Positions 23,835 to 35,600 of a DNA stretch of 64,000 nt are shown piece after piece. Every line of letters begins with the position of its first letter. Position 1 is the stretch's first letter. Source of the DNA: Oenanthe sinensis (lineage: Eukaryota > Streptophyta > Magnoliopsida > Apiales > Apiaceae); the NCBI GenBank assembly GCA_028671895.1, contig CM053806.1, forward strand, positions 19,975,001 to 20,039,000, given 5' to 3'. A program made the translations under genes and the position numbers. The notes beneath the pieces were generated by a model that was given only the letters and a program-made list of their open reading frames with translations, was not told the origin of the DNA and ran no database searches.

Positions 23835-24500
23835 TGAAAGGCAGAGTGTCTAAACTTGTAACACTGTAACTTATGTAACTCAACTAAAGAAAAGATACTT
23901 AACCGGAAGACAATCAAGAACAAGAAGTCACAGAGAAATCAATACAAAATGAAGACAAGGTAATTGATACAATTTAACATGTTAATTATTGATCAATCAA
24001 AGAGGAAATCATTGAAAGAAGTTCAAGTCAAATTTGTTCATGCCTCAGTGATTTGTAACTTAAAGAATCAAGATCATAACTGTCAGTATCGATAAGGCTA
24101 ATTGATTTCAAGTGAAGTAGTAGAAAAACAACAGTTGGAAAGCCATATTACTAATTGAATATGGTAATATATTCAGAAGCAAGAACCCTATCAAGACTAG
24201 TCACTTATGAACCATACCATTGCATCAAGTGTCAGGACATTGATAGCAAGTTTATGTCAGAAGTAGAGTTCCATGTTCAAGAGCTTGTTGAAGAATATAA
24301 AAGACAAGAAGAAATCACAAGTTCAAGATGTTGCATTGAAGTTTCAAGTTGAAGCCCAGAATTTCTCTAAGTACTTACTAGGGAATCTATGTAGAAATTC
24401 CTATCTAGAAATTATAGATAAGTTTCTACTTAGAGCCAAGTAGAAATTCTGGAGGTGGAAATATTTTCTAAATACACAAGGAAGCTATCTAGAAATTCAT

Positions 24501-24644
24501 AAGTAGAAGTTCTACTTGAGTTTCGAGATAGAGCAAGTAGAAATTTCTAAGTAGAAGTTCTACTTGAGTTTCGAGATAGAGCAAGTAGAAATTCCTTTGT
24601 AGAATTTCTACTTGAGTTTCGAGATAGAGCAAGTAGAAATTTCC
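24501..24644 (+). repeat. 3 x 48-bp tandem repeat with palindromic core, Copia-3 LTR U3
   Basis: Three consecutive 48-bp units lie at 24,501-24,548, 24,549-24,596 and 24,597-24,644. Each carries an AAGTAGAAGTTCTACTT-type palindrome followed by GAGTTTCGAGATAGAGC. Degenerate TAGAAATTCT pieces extend the array left to about 24,370. It sits about 160 bp upstream of the TATA-like box. Confidence 0.95.
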
Positions 24645-24802
24645 ATGTAGAAGTTCTATATAGAGGACAGTTTCAACATGACACATGGCATCATCTGGTT
24701 GGCAGATTTCCAAATTTTCAAGACAAGATAAGATTAACGTGGACAAAATTGGGCCACACATATCTTATCTTTTAAAGACTACAAGTCATAGATTACAAGT
24801 AG

Positions 24803-24810
24803 TATAAATA
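24803..24810 (+). promoter_or_regulatory. Putative TATA box of the Copia-3 LTR
   Basis: TATAAATA sits in the middle of the LTR, downstream of the repeat array, where the U3/R promoter is expected. No start-site data are available. Confidence 0.55.
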
Positions 24811-25083
24811 GACGTACGTGTGTAATGTTTTAAAAAGAGAGCAATATTAAGAGAAATACTTGAAAAAGAGAGAAAGAGTATTCACAGAGCTTAGTATCAT
24901 TTATTACCCTCTTTACTTCTGTTGTACTATTGTAATGAATGTTATAGCAACCCTTTCAAGTTATATATAAGACATATATTCCTTGAATCATTATGTTCAT
25001 TTATTACATAGTATTTATTGCTTCATAAAGTTGAAAAGTTGTATTCACCCCCCCCCCCCTCTACAACACATTTGGACCTAACA

Positions 25084-28000
25084 CCTACTTTCCTTCCTCG
25101 AAGTATGGAGCCAATCTAATGCATTATCACTTTCTCTGAAAAATTTAATATAAGCAAGAGTGAACAAAAGAATGCTCAACAAGTCATCCACCAAATTATC
25201 TACGTGATTCTCATCCAAGAATATGTTAATCACTATTATCACAATAATATAACATAAGGTTACCGGTATAGGGTAAACATAACAAAGTATCTTTCGACGA
25301 TACATTTAGTCAAAGTTTTCTGTTAAAAGTATTTATACTCAACATGAAATTTAGAAGAATATAATTCGAACAATTAAGTTCAATCTATAAAATAAGACAT
25401 TATCGAATATAGTGTTACCAAACTTTCATACTTCCTCTAAAGCTTTTGAGATAAAACCCAATGAACTAATTAAGTCCATAATTTTAAAATAATATTATCA
25501 ATAACTTAGCAAAATAGCATCAACTATAGCTTTACTAAACTTCCATAAATATAGTAAATACACAATTCAAGATACTGGAATAATAGTTGCTTCTCATCGT
25601 AAGCAAATCAAATCACTTTGAACCATACCATTTGTATGGTTTAAAATCCAAAAACATTTTAATTAAAGATTTATAAACTGTTTGGTGTACCTCATGTGCC
25701 CGCTTAAGTTTTCAAAATAAATTTTCATCAAAACATCTCAGATGAGTAAGGAGGAATATCAAGATATCAATCACTGACAACACCATCGGTAACTCAGCTC
25801 ATAGGCTTTCATTACGATATTGCAGCACAATTCCAATAGAAAGATGAGACTGTATTCAGAGCATTACACCACGCTTCTACCGTATATACACGATGATCAG
25901 TCATAACATACGGCAACTCTTGTTGTTTCTCTACATGTAGAAGGGGGAGCCACGGTGTTCTCTACTGTTATTAGGAATCACCCTAGACCTCATATGGGCC
26001 AAAGTGCTGGGTCGTGCATCACTCGGCCACTTACGTCATATCTCCCAGTCCACTGGAACAATCTATAACCTGGAATCGGAATTTAATCCTAGTTCCCCAA
26101 GTATATCATACTTGTTAATAGATTTATCTATATAACCTATAACCAGAATTTAATCCTAGTTTCCAAAGTATATCATAATTGTTAATAGATTCATCTATCT
26201 AACCTGAAACCAGAATTTAATTCTAGTTCTCCAAGTATATCCTACTTTTTAATAGATTTATAATCTCTGATGGGTTACTTCCGGAATATTCGGGGAAGTA
26301 AATATATCACAATGTGTGTGTTGACCTCCGTCAACTGAACTCATATATCGAGAAATGAAAATCATTTGAAAAATCACGACTTGGGAGTTACTCGGAAAAT
26401 CTCTTTGATTTTGATAAATTGAAAGACTGGATTCCTAATTTTTGATAAGTCAAAGAATATTTTATTCGTATTTAAAGAATTAATAAAACATAAAATAAAT
26501 ATTTGGGAACCCCTAATATATTTAAATCATTTTATGAAGGTCAAACAATATTTTAAATAATTATCAAAGACCTTAAATAAAGTTTAATCAATTTAGAATA
26601 TTTAATAAATATTTAATAAATATTTATTATATAATAAACAATTAATAAACCCTTTTTGAATGAATATTCAGAATAATATTCATTAATTAAATAAATATTC
26701 AAATAATATTTATTAATACTATTTAAAATATTTCTCAATAAAAATATCTAAAATATAAATATTGGAATATTTTAATTTACTATTTAAAATAATCTGTCTC
26801 CGGCAACTACCGGGTTACGACAATATTTAGAATAACACTTCCGACTCCCGGTCTACGTTCGAAAATACGAATACCCACTCTACACTTAGAGCCTTTATAA
26901 ACACCGGCTTATATCTATATTATCTTATAGCATATAAACCAAAACATTTAACGAAAGATTAAACAACAGTTAAATCAATTCGTAGATTTCGATAAACAGT
27001 TATATCACAACAGTAATATATAAAACACATGTTTCGAAAACTTGTATAAGCATAATTTAATTTCATATGCAAGATCAAGAATATAACATTTTGAAAATAA
27101 AAGTTTAAGGATGGGAAAACTTTCATAAGTAGTAATACAAGTATTTTAATATGTAAAAACGTAGGGTTAGAAAACTTGTCTGGAGTCCAAGATACGTTCT
27201 CAGAGTCCCACTCGTTCCAGATTTTCTATCAATAGATATCATAATTTCAATTAGTACTCTTAATCTCATCAACTACTTATATTACTAATAAGTATAATCG
27301 TATATCGAGTCCAATTATGACAACTTCAATTTGTACTTAGTCCTTTTACTAACACTTATCTTATCTGGCATTTACCTCCTTGGGTCTATCTTGAACGTTC
27401 GTAAATCATCTTGTCAACGACATTTAATCTAATCTTTTTACTCCAATACATAGTCATGTTATTCCTCAACCTTCTCCGTGTTTTAACCGACTCGAAATTA
27501 TCCTTTTATCCTGGCCAAAGTGGCTCATCAAAACAGTGCCCCTATAGTTAACTTTCCTGAGAATTACTATTACGCGACTTGCACTCCAACATTTTAAATA
27601 AATCAGAAAATTAATAATTAAATACAAAACTGCCTCAATGAGATTCTTGAGTATTTGTAATAATTATCAAAAATATTTTTATTTGGAACACATGAGTTTA
27701 ACTTGGTAAAAAGTATTTTACAAATTAGGTCAACTACGGAATTTTACTATTTACATTAGTTTCACTAAAATGCTCATAACTCATTAACCGTTAACTCAAA
27801 TGATGCACCATTTCCGCGTACCCGATCTAGAGAATTCCTATAATACAATACATGAAAAGTTTGGCACTGGACAAAGGACTCATTTTCCCGAATTTACTGA
27901 ACAAGGTAGTAGCTTCTTTAGTGAATAGTGTCATCACGTAACTTTAGTTCCGACATTTTTATAAAATTGAAATATTAACCTTTTTGTACGAATCATTCTC

Positions 28001-29207
28001 GGTGACCTTACTAACTGCCTAAAGTATTTATCATCCAAGTTTCATATTTTATAACCATTCTTAAGTGGTCCAATAATAGTCCCAAAGTGAGATTAAAGGA
28101 GCAGTTTGGTTCAATCGAACTACTTGCACTAAATCGGGCTTTTCTCCTAAACCGTAAATCAAAATAACAGATTCAAGCTCCAAAACGAACTATGAAACAA
28201 GATCTACACAAACATGGTCAGTGGTGTCAAGGTCCTGTATATTATCATTATGGAATTATTGGTCAAAATAAGTCTAAAAGCAAATGGGCATTACGACAGC
28301 TATAAACGGAATGATTCCCGAATTTAACTATGTTAAATCCATTAACTAATAACCCAATCATCAAACTAATGTCTCTAACAAAAAAACCAGTTTATAACTT
28401 CATAAACTCATCACCATCATCAACCCATATTATTCAACCAACAATATTCAACCATTTACATCTAAACTCCTTAAATCAACATATACTTAAACATAACTCA
28501 AACTCAAGCTTATAGATCAAAGTAAATCAAAGGGTGGATGGTGTTTATACCTTTCTTGAATCCTTAAACATATTAACAAATGCTTGTAAGCCTTAAGGGA
28601 GCCTTGATATATGCTTGTCATCCTCAAACTTGCAAGAGAAAATCAAGAAACAAGTTAGTAATTTTCAGAGTTACTATTTACTCTAATCTTTGAGCAAGGA
28701 TTTGGATATGCTATACTAATTGGATGGCCATGAAATTTTGTACATACCTTAGATATATATTGTAGAAGCTATGGTCAAAATATTGTGATTTCTGAATGAG
28801 TGTAGCTGGGGTTTTGAAATTTTTCTTTCCTTGCTTTTCTTGAAAGGCCAAATGGAAGAAAATGGAGGGGGGAAGCTTTTTCTACTTTGATTTCTTTTGT
28901 ATTGGTGCATATGTGTTTGTATAATATGTATGTATTGTTACATGGCTGCATTCTTATACAAGTGTGGCTTGGTGGAGTGAGAGGTCAAGGCCAAGTACAA
29001 ATAAAGCCATGAATTATAGATCTTGGTTTCCACATTTCCATGATTTGTGGAACCATGTTTCTAACTAATACTTGGTTGGCTTGTAATTACTAGTTAGACT
29101 TGCATGATACTTGCATGGCTTCCTTGTTTGTTTAATTCCCGATACATTATTCGTTCATCGCTTGATCCCAATGCTAATCTCAATTTTATTCCGAAACGTT
29201 TCGTTCT
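25084..29207 (-). repeat. G2 5' LTR, main part, minus strand
   Basis: This is the reverse complement of Gypsy LTR sequence. 26,341-29,207 matches G1 17,141-19,295, and 25,740-26,340 matches the G3 LTR at about 55,680-56,250, including the CTACATGTAGA palindrome and the GGCCGAGTGA block. 25,084-25,740 has no other match here and is assigned by position, as the LTR resumes at 21,440 on the far side of Copia-3. The first ~340 bp of the LTR (equivalent to 16,801-17,140) are missing at the right end, where similarity stops at AACGTTTCGTT (29,207). Confidence 0.8.
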
Positions 29208-29722
29208 TTCTGTCACTCTATGAATATTTGATATTTGATTGCTTTCTGTCGCTCTATGAATGCTTTATTTTAATAAATTTGTTGAGCCAATATTTTAACT
29301 GCCACACACTTGTATTGTTGTAATTAAGCCATGCAGCCCTTGTGTGTATCTTCTAATACATACATAATATGTATATCTGTGTGTGTTTGTGAGTACATGT
29401 ATTTATCTATATATGTGGCTACACCTTAACTGAGATTATTTGCATATATACTCTTCATTCCTCACTTGTGTCCTGCACTCTTAAACACTTGTGTATTCAT
29501 GCTCTTAAATATTTGCCTGCATTGATTTCTTGCCTTCAATACTTCTTTGTACATTCAATGGAGTCTGCAAATGAGTTAGTTAACACAATCTTGTGTCTTG
29601 GTCATGTATCCCCCACCACAGTCCCTTCCACTTCTAAAAATTGAAATAAGAAGAAACCAAGGAAACAACAAAATCACGTGTCCACCTAAACCAACCTAAT
29701 CTCTAGGTTTATCAAAACCAAA
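29208..29722 (+). other. Spacer before an env-like ORF
   Basis: About 515 bases are AT-rich with no gene. A 20-bp phrase, CTTTCTGTC[AG]CTCTATGAAT, is repeated at 29,208 and 29,246, right at the junction with the G2 LTR. It is probably the pol/env-like spacer of a Copia element. Confidence 0.5.
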
Positions 29723-30465
29723 ATGCAACCTGGGTGTCTGATTCACTTAGATAAGAGAACTGAACTTTACCAAATATTTGCCAAATCAAATTGGGAACCT
29801 ATCCTCTATTATCCTAATAGAAGGGTCCTGTCAAACATGGTAACTGAGTTTTATAATAACTTGGATGTAAGGCATGGTCTTGGTGATGTTGTATTTATCA
29901 AATATGTGGTAAATGGCAAAGCATTACTTCTAGACCACATAGAGTTGTGTAAAGACCTGAGATTCGGCCACAAACTCCTTGACCTGCCAAACATTGACAT
30001 CATAAAAGAGTTTGTGTTCAATAAAATGGAACTCAAACTTTACTTGTCTGTCTTTTGTGAGGTTGAAATAACTCATAATCTGTTTGAGGAAGATAAGGGT
30101 GCGTCATATGAGCATTTAACCCCTACTTTTCAAAACTTGGGATTGATCATAAGAGGCAATATCTTTCCTAGTAGTTCTGGTAACAAGTTAATGACATTTT
30201 CTAAAATTAAGCTAATGTACAAACTTGTTAGTCAGAAAGTGAATTTTAATCTTACATATGTGGTTTTGCTTCAAATGATCAATGGATTTAAAAATGGTTT
30301 TATGCTCTATAGTTTGCTTCTTACTAAAGTATTTGAGTACTTCAAGCTTAATGTTAGTAGGCTGCCACATTTCCAAGTTACCAGCACCATTTCAGACAAG
30401 GCTATAAGAACTGTTATCCCGCTGCTTGGATTTTCAAGACCACCACCTTTGATCATCAACATTGA
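29723..30465 (+). pseudogene. Env-like ORF N-terminus, truncated by Copia-4
   Basis: 248 uninterrupted codons start MQPGCLIHLDKRTELYQIF. The ATG follows ACCAAA, and the upstream sequence has no longer frame. The residues include a FNLTYVVLLQMINGF-YSLLLTKVFEYF stretch resembling in position and hydrophobic pattern the LIM-YPRFLQL region of the Copia-1 third ORF and the corresponding part of Copia-4. The frame runs into the Copia-4 LTR at 30,466, so the last ~23 codons of the apparent ORF (to 30,535) are LTR sequence. It may be the far end of Copia-2, same strand, resuming after the Gypsy block. Function is unknown. It is not evidently a host gene. Confidence 0.65.
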
Positions 30466-30971
30466 TGTTACCCAGAATAATCAATCTATTACAGAAGGGG
30501 GGTTGAATGTAATAGTGCCGGTAAATCGAGTATAAACACAAGTATGTCAAAAGATGAACACTTCTTTTATATTAAAGATAATGAATAGGTTACAAAACTC
30601 TTTCAAGAAGTTATTTGTTCTTAAGAGCTGCTAGGTTACAATAATAATGCTTGAAAACGTGTGTTTGATTATAACCTATCTCTGTGTTTATATAGACACA
30701 GTTACAATTCAATTACAATACAGATTATGATAAGAATAGTTTTCATAAGGTAATTAGTCTTGCATTAAAATTCATTTCTTACTATCCAAATCAGATTCTG
30801 ATTTGTCTGTTTCCTTTTCTGATAAACTCTGAAGTTAAACTCTGTCGGTTGTCTGTTTGAGTATTCTCTGATAAAGTAAACTCTGTCCGACAGCTTCATA
30901 AACTCTGATGATGTCAGCATAAACTTTGATATGATATTCTCTAACAATCATCAGTGTTTGCATTCCTAACA
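30466..30971 (-). repeat. 3' LTR of Copia-4
   Basis: In the minus sense it begins TGTTAGGAATGCAAACACTG and ends CTTCTGTAATAGATTGATTA then TTCTGGGTAACA, giving TGTTA...TAACA termini and 506 bp. CTATATAAA (minus) near 30,686-30,694 is a good TATA box. U3 contains four CAGAGTTTA motifs in the sense direction. Confidence 0.85.
30686..30694 (-). promoter_or_regulatory. Putative TATA box of the Copia-4 LTR
   Basis: CTATATAAA in the minus sense, inside GTGTCTATATAAACACAG, about 280 bp from the LTR start. This is the expected U3/R promoter position. Confidence 0.6.
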
Positions 30972-30974
30972 ATC

Positions 30975-32517
30975 TGAAGGGTTTCGTGACACAAACGCAG
31001 CGGAATAAACACGAAAAATAAATCAAAATAGCGAAACCCTCCGCAGGATCCATGCGAAAACAAAAGATTTAATTCGGAGATAAAGAATAAATACCTTTAG
31101 AAGCTTTAACAGTTCATTAATGGAAGATTAATGGAGGTCCAAAGCTTGTTTAATCACCACGTATCCCGCTCTCGCGATCTACGCTCTACGGTATCCACAC
31201 GAACACTTTTCATGAAGGATTGATGTGTACTAGCACCCGAAAACTTCTTCTCTCTCTATCTTCCTCCTCTCTCAGAGCGGCTAGGGTTTTTGTAAAATCT
31301 CTATCTAATTAAATCAGCCCATAAAGAGATTATATAGAGAGAGGAATAAGTTTTCTAATTATAATCCAATTATAATTAATACTAATCCAAAATTCTAAAT
31401 TATTTAATTAAGTCTCACTTAATTAATTAATTATTAATTTTGGAATTAGTTTAAGTAATTCATTTATTCTATTTATATAATTAATTAAGTCATACTTAAT
31501 TAATATCATAAATAAAATAAATTACTTATTTAATTTAAATTCATAATTTAAATTATTTCTCCTTCAAGCGTTCTTTGTGTGTGACCCTGTAGGTTATTAT
31601 TACGTTGGCAACAATTTTAATATCTAATTAAAATTGTAAACAATGAGCGGAATCTAGTAATACATCATTGTTACCCAAGTAATAATAATAAATCGGTGAT
31701 TCGATTAAGCCTTTCGTGAATAATGTTCCATGTAATATAATCCCTTTAATCTTGATATTATAGATTAAACTCAAGGCATGTCTCGTGTCATCCTCTTCAT
31801 AATTTAATCTTTATTTTCTTGATCGATGAGTAGACTATTAAAATCAAATCAACATTTGAGCACGGCCGTGCATTTCATAGTCTCACTCAAACAAGAGGCC
31901 AATAATATCACTCCTAAAATTAGGAGGATTAAATCCCATCTAGATCATTCATATTTCTCATACGATTCATAATATACCCAATGTCCACTTTTATCATCAC
32001 CCGGTCAAAGGTAACTTTTAATGTAATCAAAGTATATTAATTCTCGTATAGAAATATAATGATTTCAGGTCTAAGGATCATTACACCATTATCACAGTGA
32101 GAAATACTTATGACACTTACTTAACATGTAGAATCTCACGGCGGGTCATTCCAGTGCCATGCATTGATACATGCACTTATGTTCTTGACTTTAGTATCCC
32201 CATACCTATGACCAATGAGATGTGGTCATCTGTCAAGAAACATACTAGTCTTTGTGCATTATTATTGTCCTTAAATAATAATACTCGACTAGGGAATTTT
32301 AGGAATAAGATACTATTCATATAATCTCATTTTTAAGTCACATACTTAAAGATATATAATACGTATCAAAATTCCAAGGACATTTATTATGCTTTCAATT
32401 TATTACGCAGTAAATAAAATATAATAAATAAATAATAATCAATAAAACATAATCCTTAATAATAGATATTTTCCTTAAAATATAAAAAGTATTGTCTCTA
32501 GAGCACAATTACTAACA
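30975..32517 (-). mobile_element. Solo LTR with 5-bp target duplication, inside Copia-4
   Basis: In the minus sense it begins TGTTAGTAATTGTGCTCTAG and ends CACGAAACCCTTCA, giving TG...CA termini and 1,543 bp. The plus-strand flanks CAATC at 30,970-30,974 and 32,518-32,522 are a perfect 5-bp duplication. Removing it restores direct contact between the Copia-4 polypurine tract and its LTR. No internal domain is present, so this is a solo LTR left by LTR-LTR recombination. It is typical of a Copia family, but the family cannot be named with certainty. Confidence 0.85.
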
Positions 32518-32519
32518 CA

Positions 32520-32532
32520 ATCTCCCCCAATT
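32520..32532 (-). other. Polypurine tract of Copia-4
   Basis: AATTGGGGGAGAT in the minus sense. The solo LTR now separates it from the LTR it primed. Confidence 0.85.
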
Positions 32533-32619
32533 TATGCTTTAAGAATTAAAACATGAATTTTCACTTATGATGTCAGAAATACAAGACAAATGCATCAGAG
32601 TTTGTTTGTCATGTTTAAC

Positions 32620-35600
32620 TCAGATTGTTCTGTACGAAAAGTCATCTTTCAGAAATTGACTTAGAAGTTTATCTTCAGCAGCTTTCAGAAGATCAACCAT
32701 CTTCTCCTTCAATTCCTTCATATCCTCAGAAGAATCATCTATTTGATAGATAGCAGCACTCAAAGCATAGAGAGATGATCTATCCATTCTTTCATCCAAA
32801 GCAATACAACAAGTCTTCATTCCATCAGGATATAAAATTAGTGCCAGAATCCCTAACACCATCTTGACCTTTGCATCCCCCTTTCTCATAGCTCTTCTGG
32901 TGGCATCTTCAAGTGTATATGCCAGCTCATAATCTTCAGATTTTATCATCATTAACCTTTCATTCTTCTTCTTTTCAACAATCACTCCTTCAATTATTTT
33001 CCTCCACCTAGAAGTTGCTTCATTTTCATCATTGAGTAGATATAGAACATTTTCAAGTTCTTTAGATGCTTTATCAATCAGATTTTCTTCAGCAATCTTC
33101 AAAACTCTCCCATCTTCTAGAAAATATAGAAGCTTCTCATTTGCTTGAGCTCCATCAAAAATGTCTTTTACTATGTTGACTGATATCAATTTGTCAAGAT
33201 GCTCTTGTGTCAAATCTTCCTTAGGATTGTGCTTTAAAGGAAGAGGATCACTGAAAATATTTGATTCACCCCTATAAACTTTAGCATGTGAATCACCAAT
33301 GCCACCCTTTGTTTTTACCAAGTCTGGCATTGAGAATCAGACTTTGAGTTGTAGTCCACAGAGGATCTAACTTTTTCTTCCTTATCATAGATTGTTGATG
33401 TTCTTCTTCTTCATCATCAAAACTATATCCACCAGGTAGAAATATTGTTCCTTGCATAGTGAGAGGTGTCTGTGGTTTAGTTGGAGCTTTTTGTTGAATT
33501 CTTGCAGATGATCTTGTTTGAATTTCTGAAACTGGTTTTGATTGAGCAACTGGCTTAGGAGTATCAACAGTTTTGATTTGAATAAGCTTAGATTTTGGTT
33601 TCTTGTGTTGAGCAAGTATCTTTTTCTGAATTGGACCTTTCTTTATACTTCTTTTCTTTTTCTGGACTTGAGCACTAACAACTCCAGACTTCTTCAATTC
33701 AGCTTCCACAGCAACTGGATCCATTCCTGGATGTTCTTCTTCAAAAATTTTCTTTGTCAGTTCTGCATCTTTTAGATTTTGTTCTTCAATCTTCTCAGGC
33801 TTCTCTTCTTCTTCAAGTTTCTTTGCAAATTCCAAGTCAGCTTTTATCAGAGTTTGCTTGTCAGATTTTATATCATTCTTTGATGTCGTCAGAGTTTGTG
33901 AGGTTGTCAGAGTTTGTCCAATCAGAGTATGCTGCTTCAGAGTTTTCTTCAGAGTTTGCTTCCCATCCTTATGACTCCCTTGATCTTCATCATCAGGTTT
34001 GTCAGAGTTGAGAATTACATCCTCCTTGCATTTGTCTGAACCCTTCTCCCCCTTTCTGACATCACTTTGGACAGTAAGAAGTTCAACTATAGTATGTAGC
34101 ATTCCCTGTATTGAACCAACAAAAGCAGAAAGAGTATCCACTTTAGCTACCAATGCAACCTGTTTGGTGGAGATAGTTTGGAGTTTTGCTTCCAGAGAAT
34201 GTTGAGAAGTGGAAACAGCAGTTTCAATAAGGACAGAATTCTTGTTGACAGATGTCTTCAGGTCATTACCTTCATGTTGAAGTCCTTTGGACATTATAGT
34301 AGAGGCTTTCAGAATTGTCTTTAGTTCACCAGAGGATATTTCCTTGTCAGCTTTATTGATTAAAGCAAGAACATGAGGCCATGAAATTTCTCTCTCAGGA
34401 AATTTCCAAGATGAATCCCTAATGGAATGTCTATGAGAGGTAAGAAAATCGTCATTGGATGACCGTGTTGTGAAAGAGAAATCCCTTCTGATACCTTCTG
34501 CATTCAGATCAACTTCAATTTGTCCTTTGAGATTTTCCACCACCAAGTAATCAGTATAATCCATCTTCAATCTCTCATGAGCATCATGTGCATTAACAGG
34601 CCACTTCTTGGTGTTATATCTTTGTGTGTAGGGAATAAATAGATCTGTGACTTCTTCATCAGTAAAAATCACATCATCAGAGTCTATGTCCGTCCCATCA
34701 GAGTTTATGACTTGGTCAGAGTTGAGCACAACATCAGAGTTTACAGGAGCAGGTAAACTCTGAGTATCTGCAAAAGTAACAGAACAACCTAAATCACTTT
34801 GATTTTTTAAAGTAATTTCATTACTTCTCACATCACACATATCATAACTTTTAAGGGTTAGATGTTGCTCACTAGAAGTAACTAACTCCTTTCTCAATTC
34901 TACCTCTCCTTTTGCCAGATCCAGTGTCTGCCTCTCATTAATTCTATTTTCCACACTTTTTACCTCAGACTCACTAGAAAGGCTCAACACACAATGGCCT
35001 ACAGAAATAAGAGGTGGCTGAGAAAGGAGATTTGTGGTCACATGAATAGGGGTATCCTTTTCAGGACTATCCATGATCATCCCAGCAGTAAAGGTAGGAA
35101 ATATAAATCCTGAACTGATATAATCAGAGAATGTAAATTCTGAAGTAGAGCCAGATTTATACCTTGAGCATTTGTAGATGGAGTCTCCATGGGCTGTGCA
35201 GAAATTGATTGCACTAAGAGAGCATCAGAGATTGCCTGTGGAGCTTAATCAGAGTTTGTCTGTCCGATAGGATAATCTTGGTCTGCAATCATAAAATGGA
35301 TGATTGGTTCTTGTGGGACCTGAGTCATATCAGCAGCTGCTTCACCACTTTGAGGTGAAGGTTCTTGTGGGCTTGACTCTGCCAAAGATTGGCCTTCAGC
35401 ATTAGTAATAACAAGATCTTCTGAATTTTTATAGGTGCATGCATCCAAACTTTGATTGGATGGTTCTTGTGTGGCTGGGGCCTTAACAACTTCTTCAACC
35501 CTTTGAGTTGAAGGTTCTTGTGGGTTGTATCCCTGATCAATGCTGGCTTTATTTGCTGGAACTGTGGCTTCTATTGAACTTTGATCAATAGGTTCTTGTG

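Larger units (their letters stand above)
23835..25083 (+). repeat. 3' LTR of Copia-3
   Basis: It starts TGAAAGGCAGAGTG after the polypurine tract. It ends in a 14-base C run (about 25,047-25,060) followed by TCTACAACACATTTGGACCTAACA, the Copia ...CCTAACA terminus. Length is 1,249 bp. A TATA-like TATAAATA lies at 24,803-24,810, with a tandem palindromic array upstream. The right flank from 25,084 is G2 LTR sequence, so Copia-3 inserted into that LTR. Confidence 0.85.

Noticed and set aside
24489..24761. Minus-strand ORF with repeated NFYLLYLETQVE
   Set aside because: It is a frame through the 48-bp tandem repeat (a multiple of three), which stays open by repetition. There is no coding evidence.
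25084..25740. Separate gene or element between Copia-3 and the inverted LTR
   Set aside because: There is no ORF or domain. The position between Copia-3 and recognisable G2 LTR, with the LTR end resuming at 21,440, makes it simplest as G2 LTR, although I have no direct homologue in the window.
29723..30535. Host gene encoding a 270-residue protein
   Set aside because: The last codons run into a Copia LTR, the upstream is spacer-like, and the residues resemble the third ORF of neighbouring Copia elements.
30466..32517. A single 2-kb LTR for Copia-4
   Set aside because: The internal CAATC duplication and TG...CA ends show a 506-bp LTR plus a separate 1,543-bp solo LTR.
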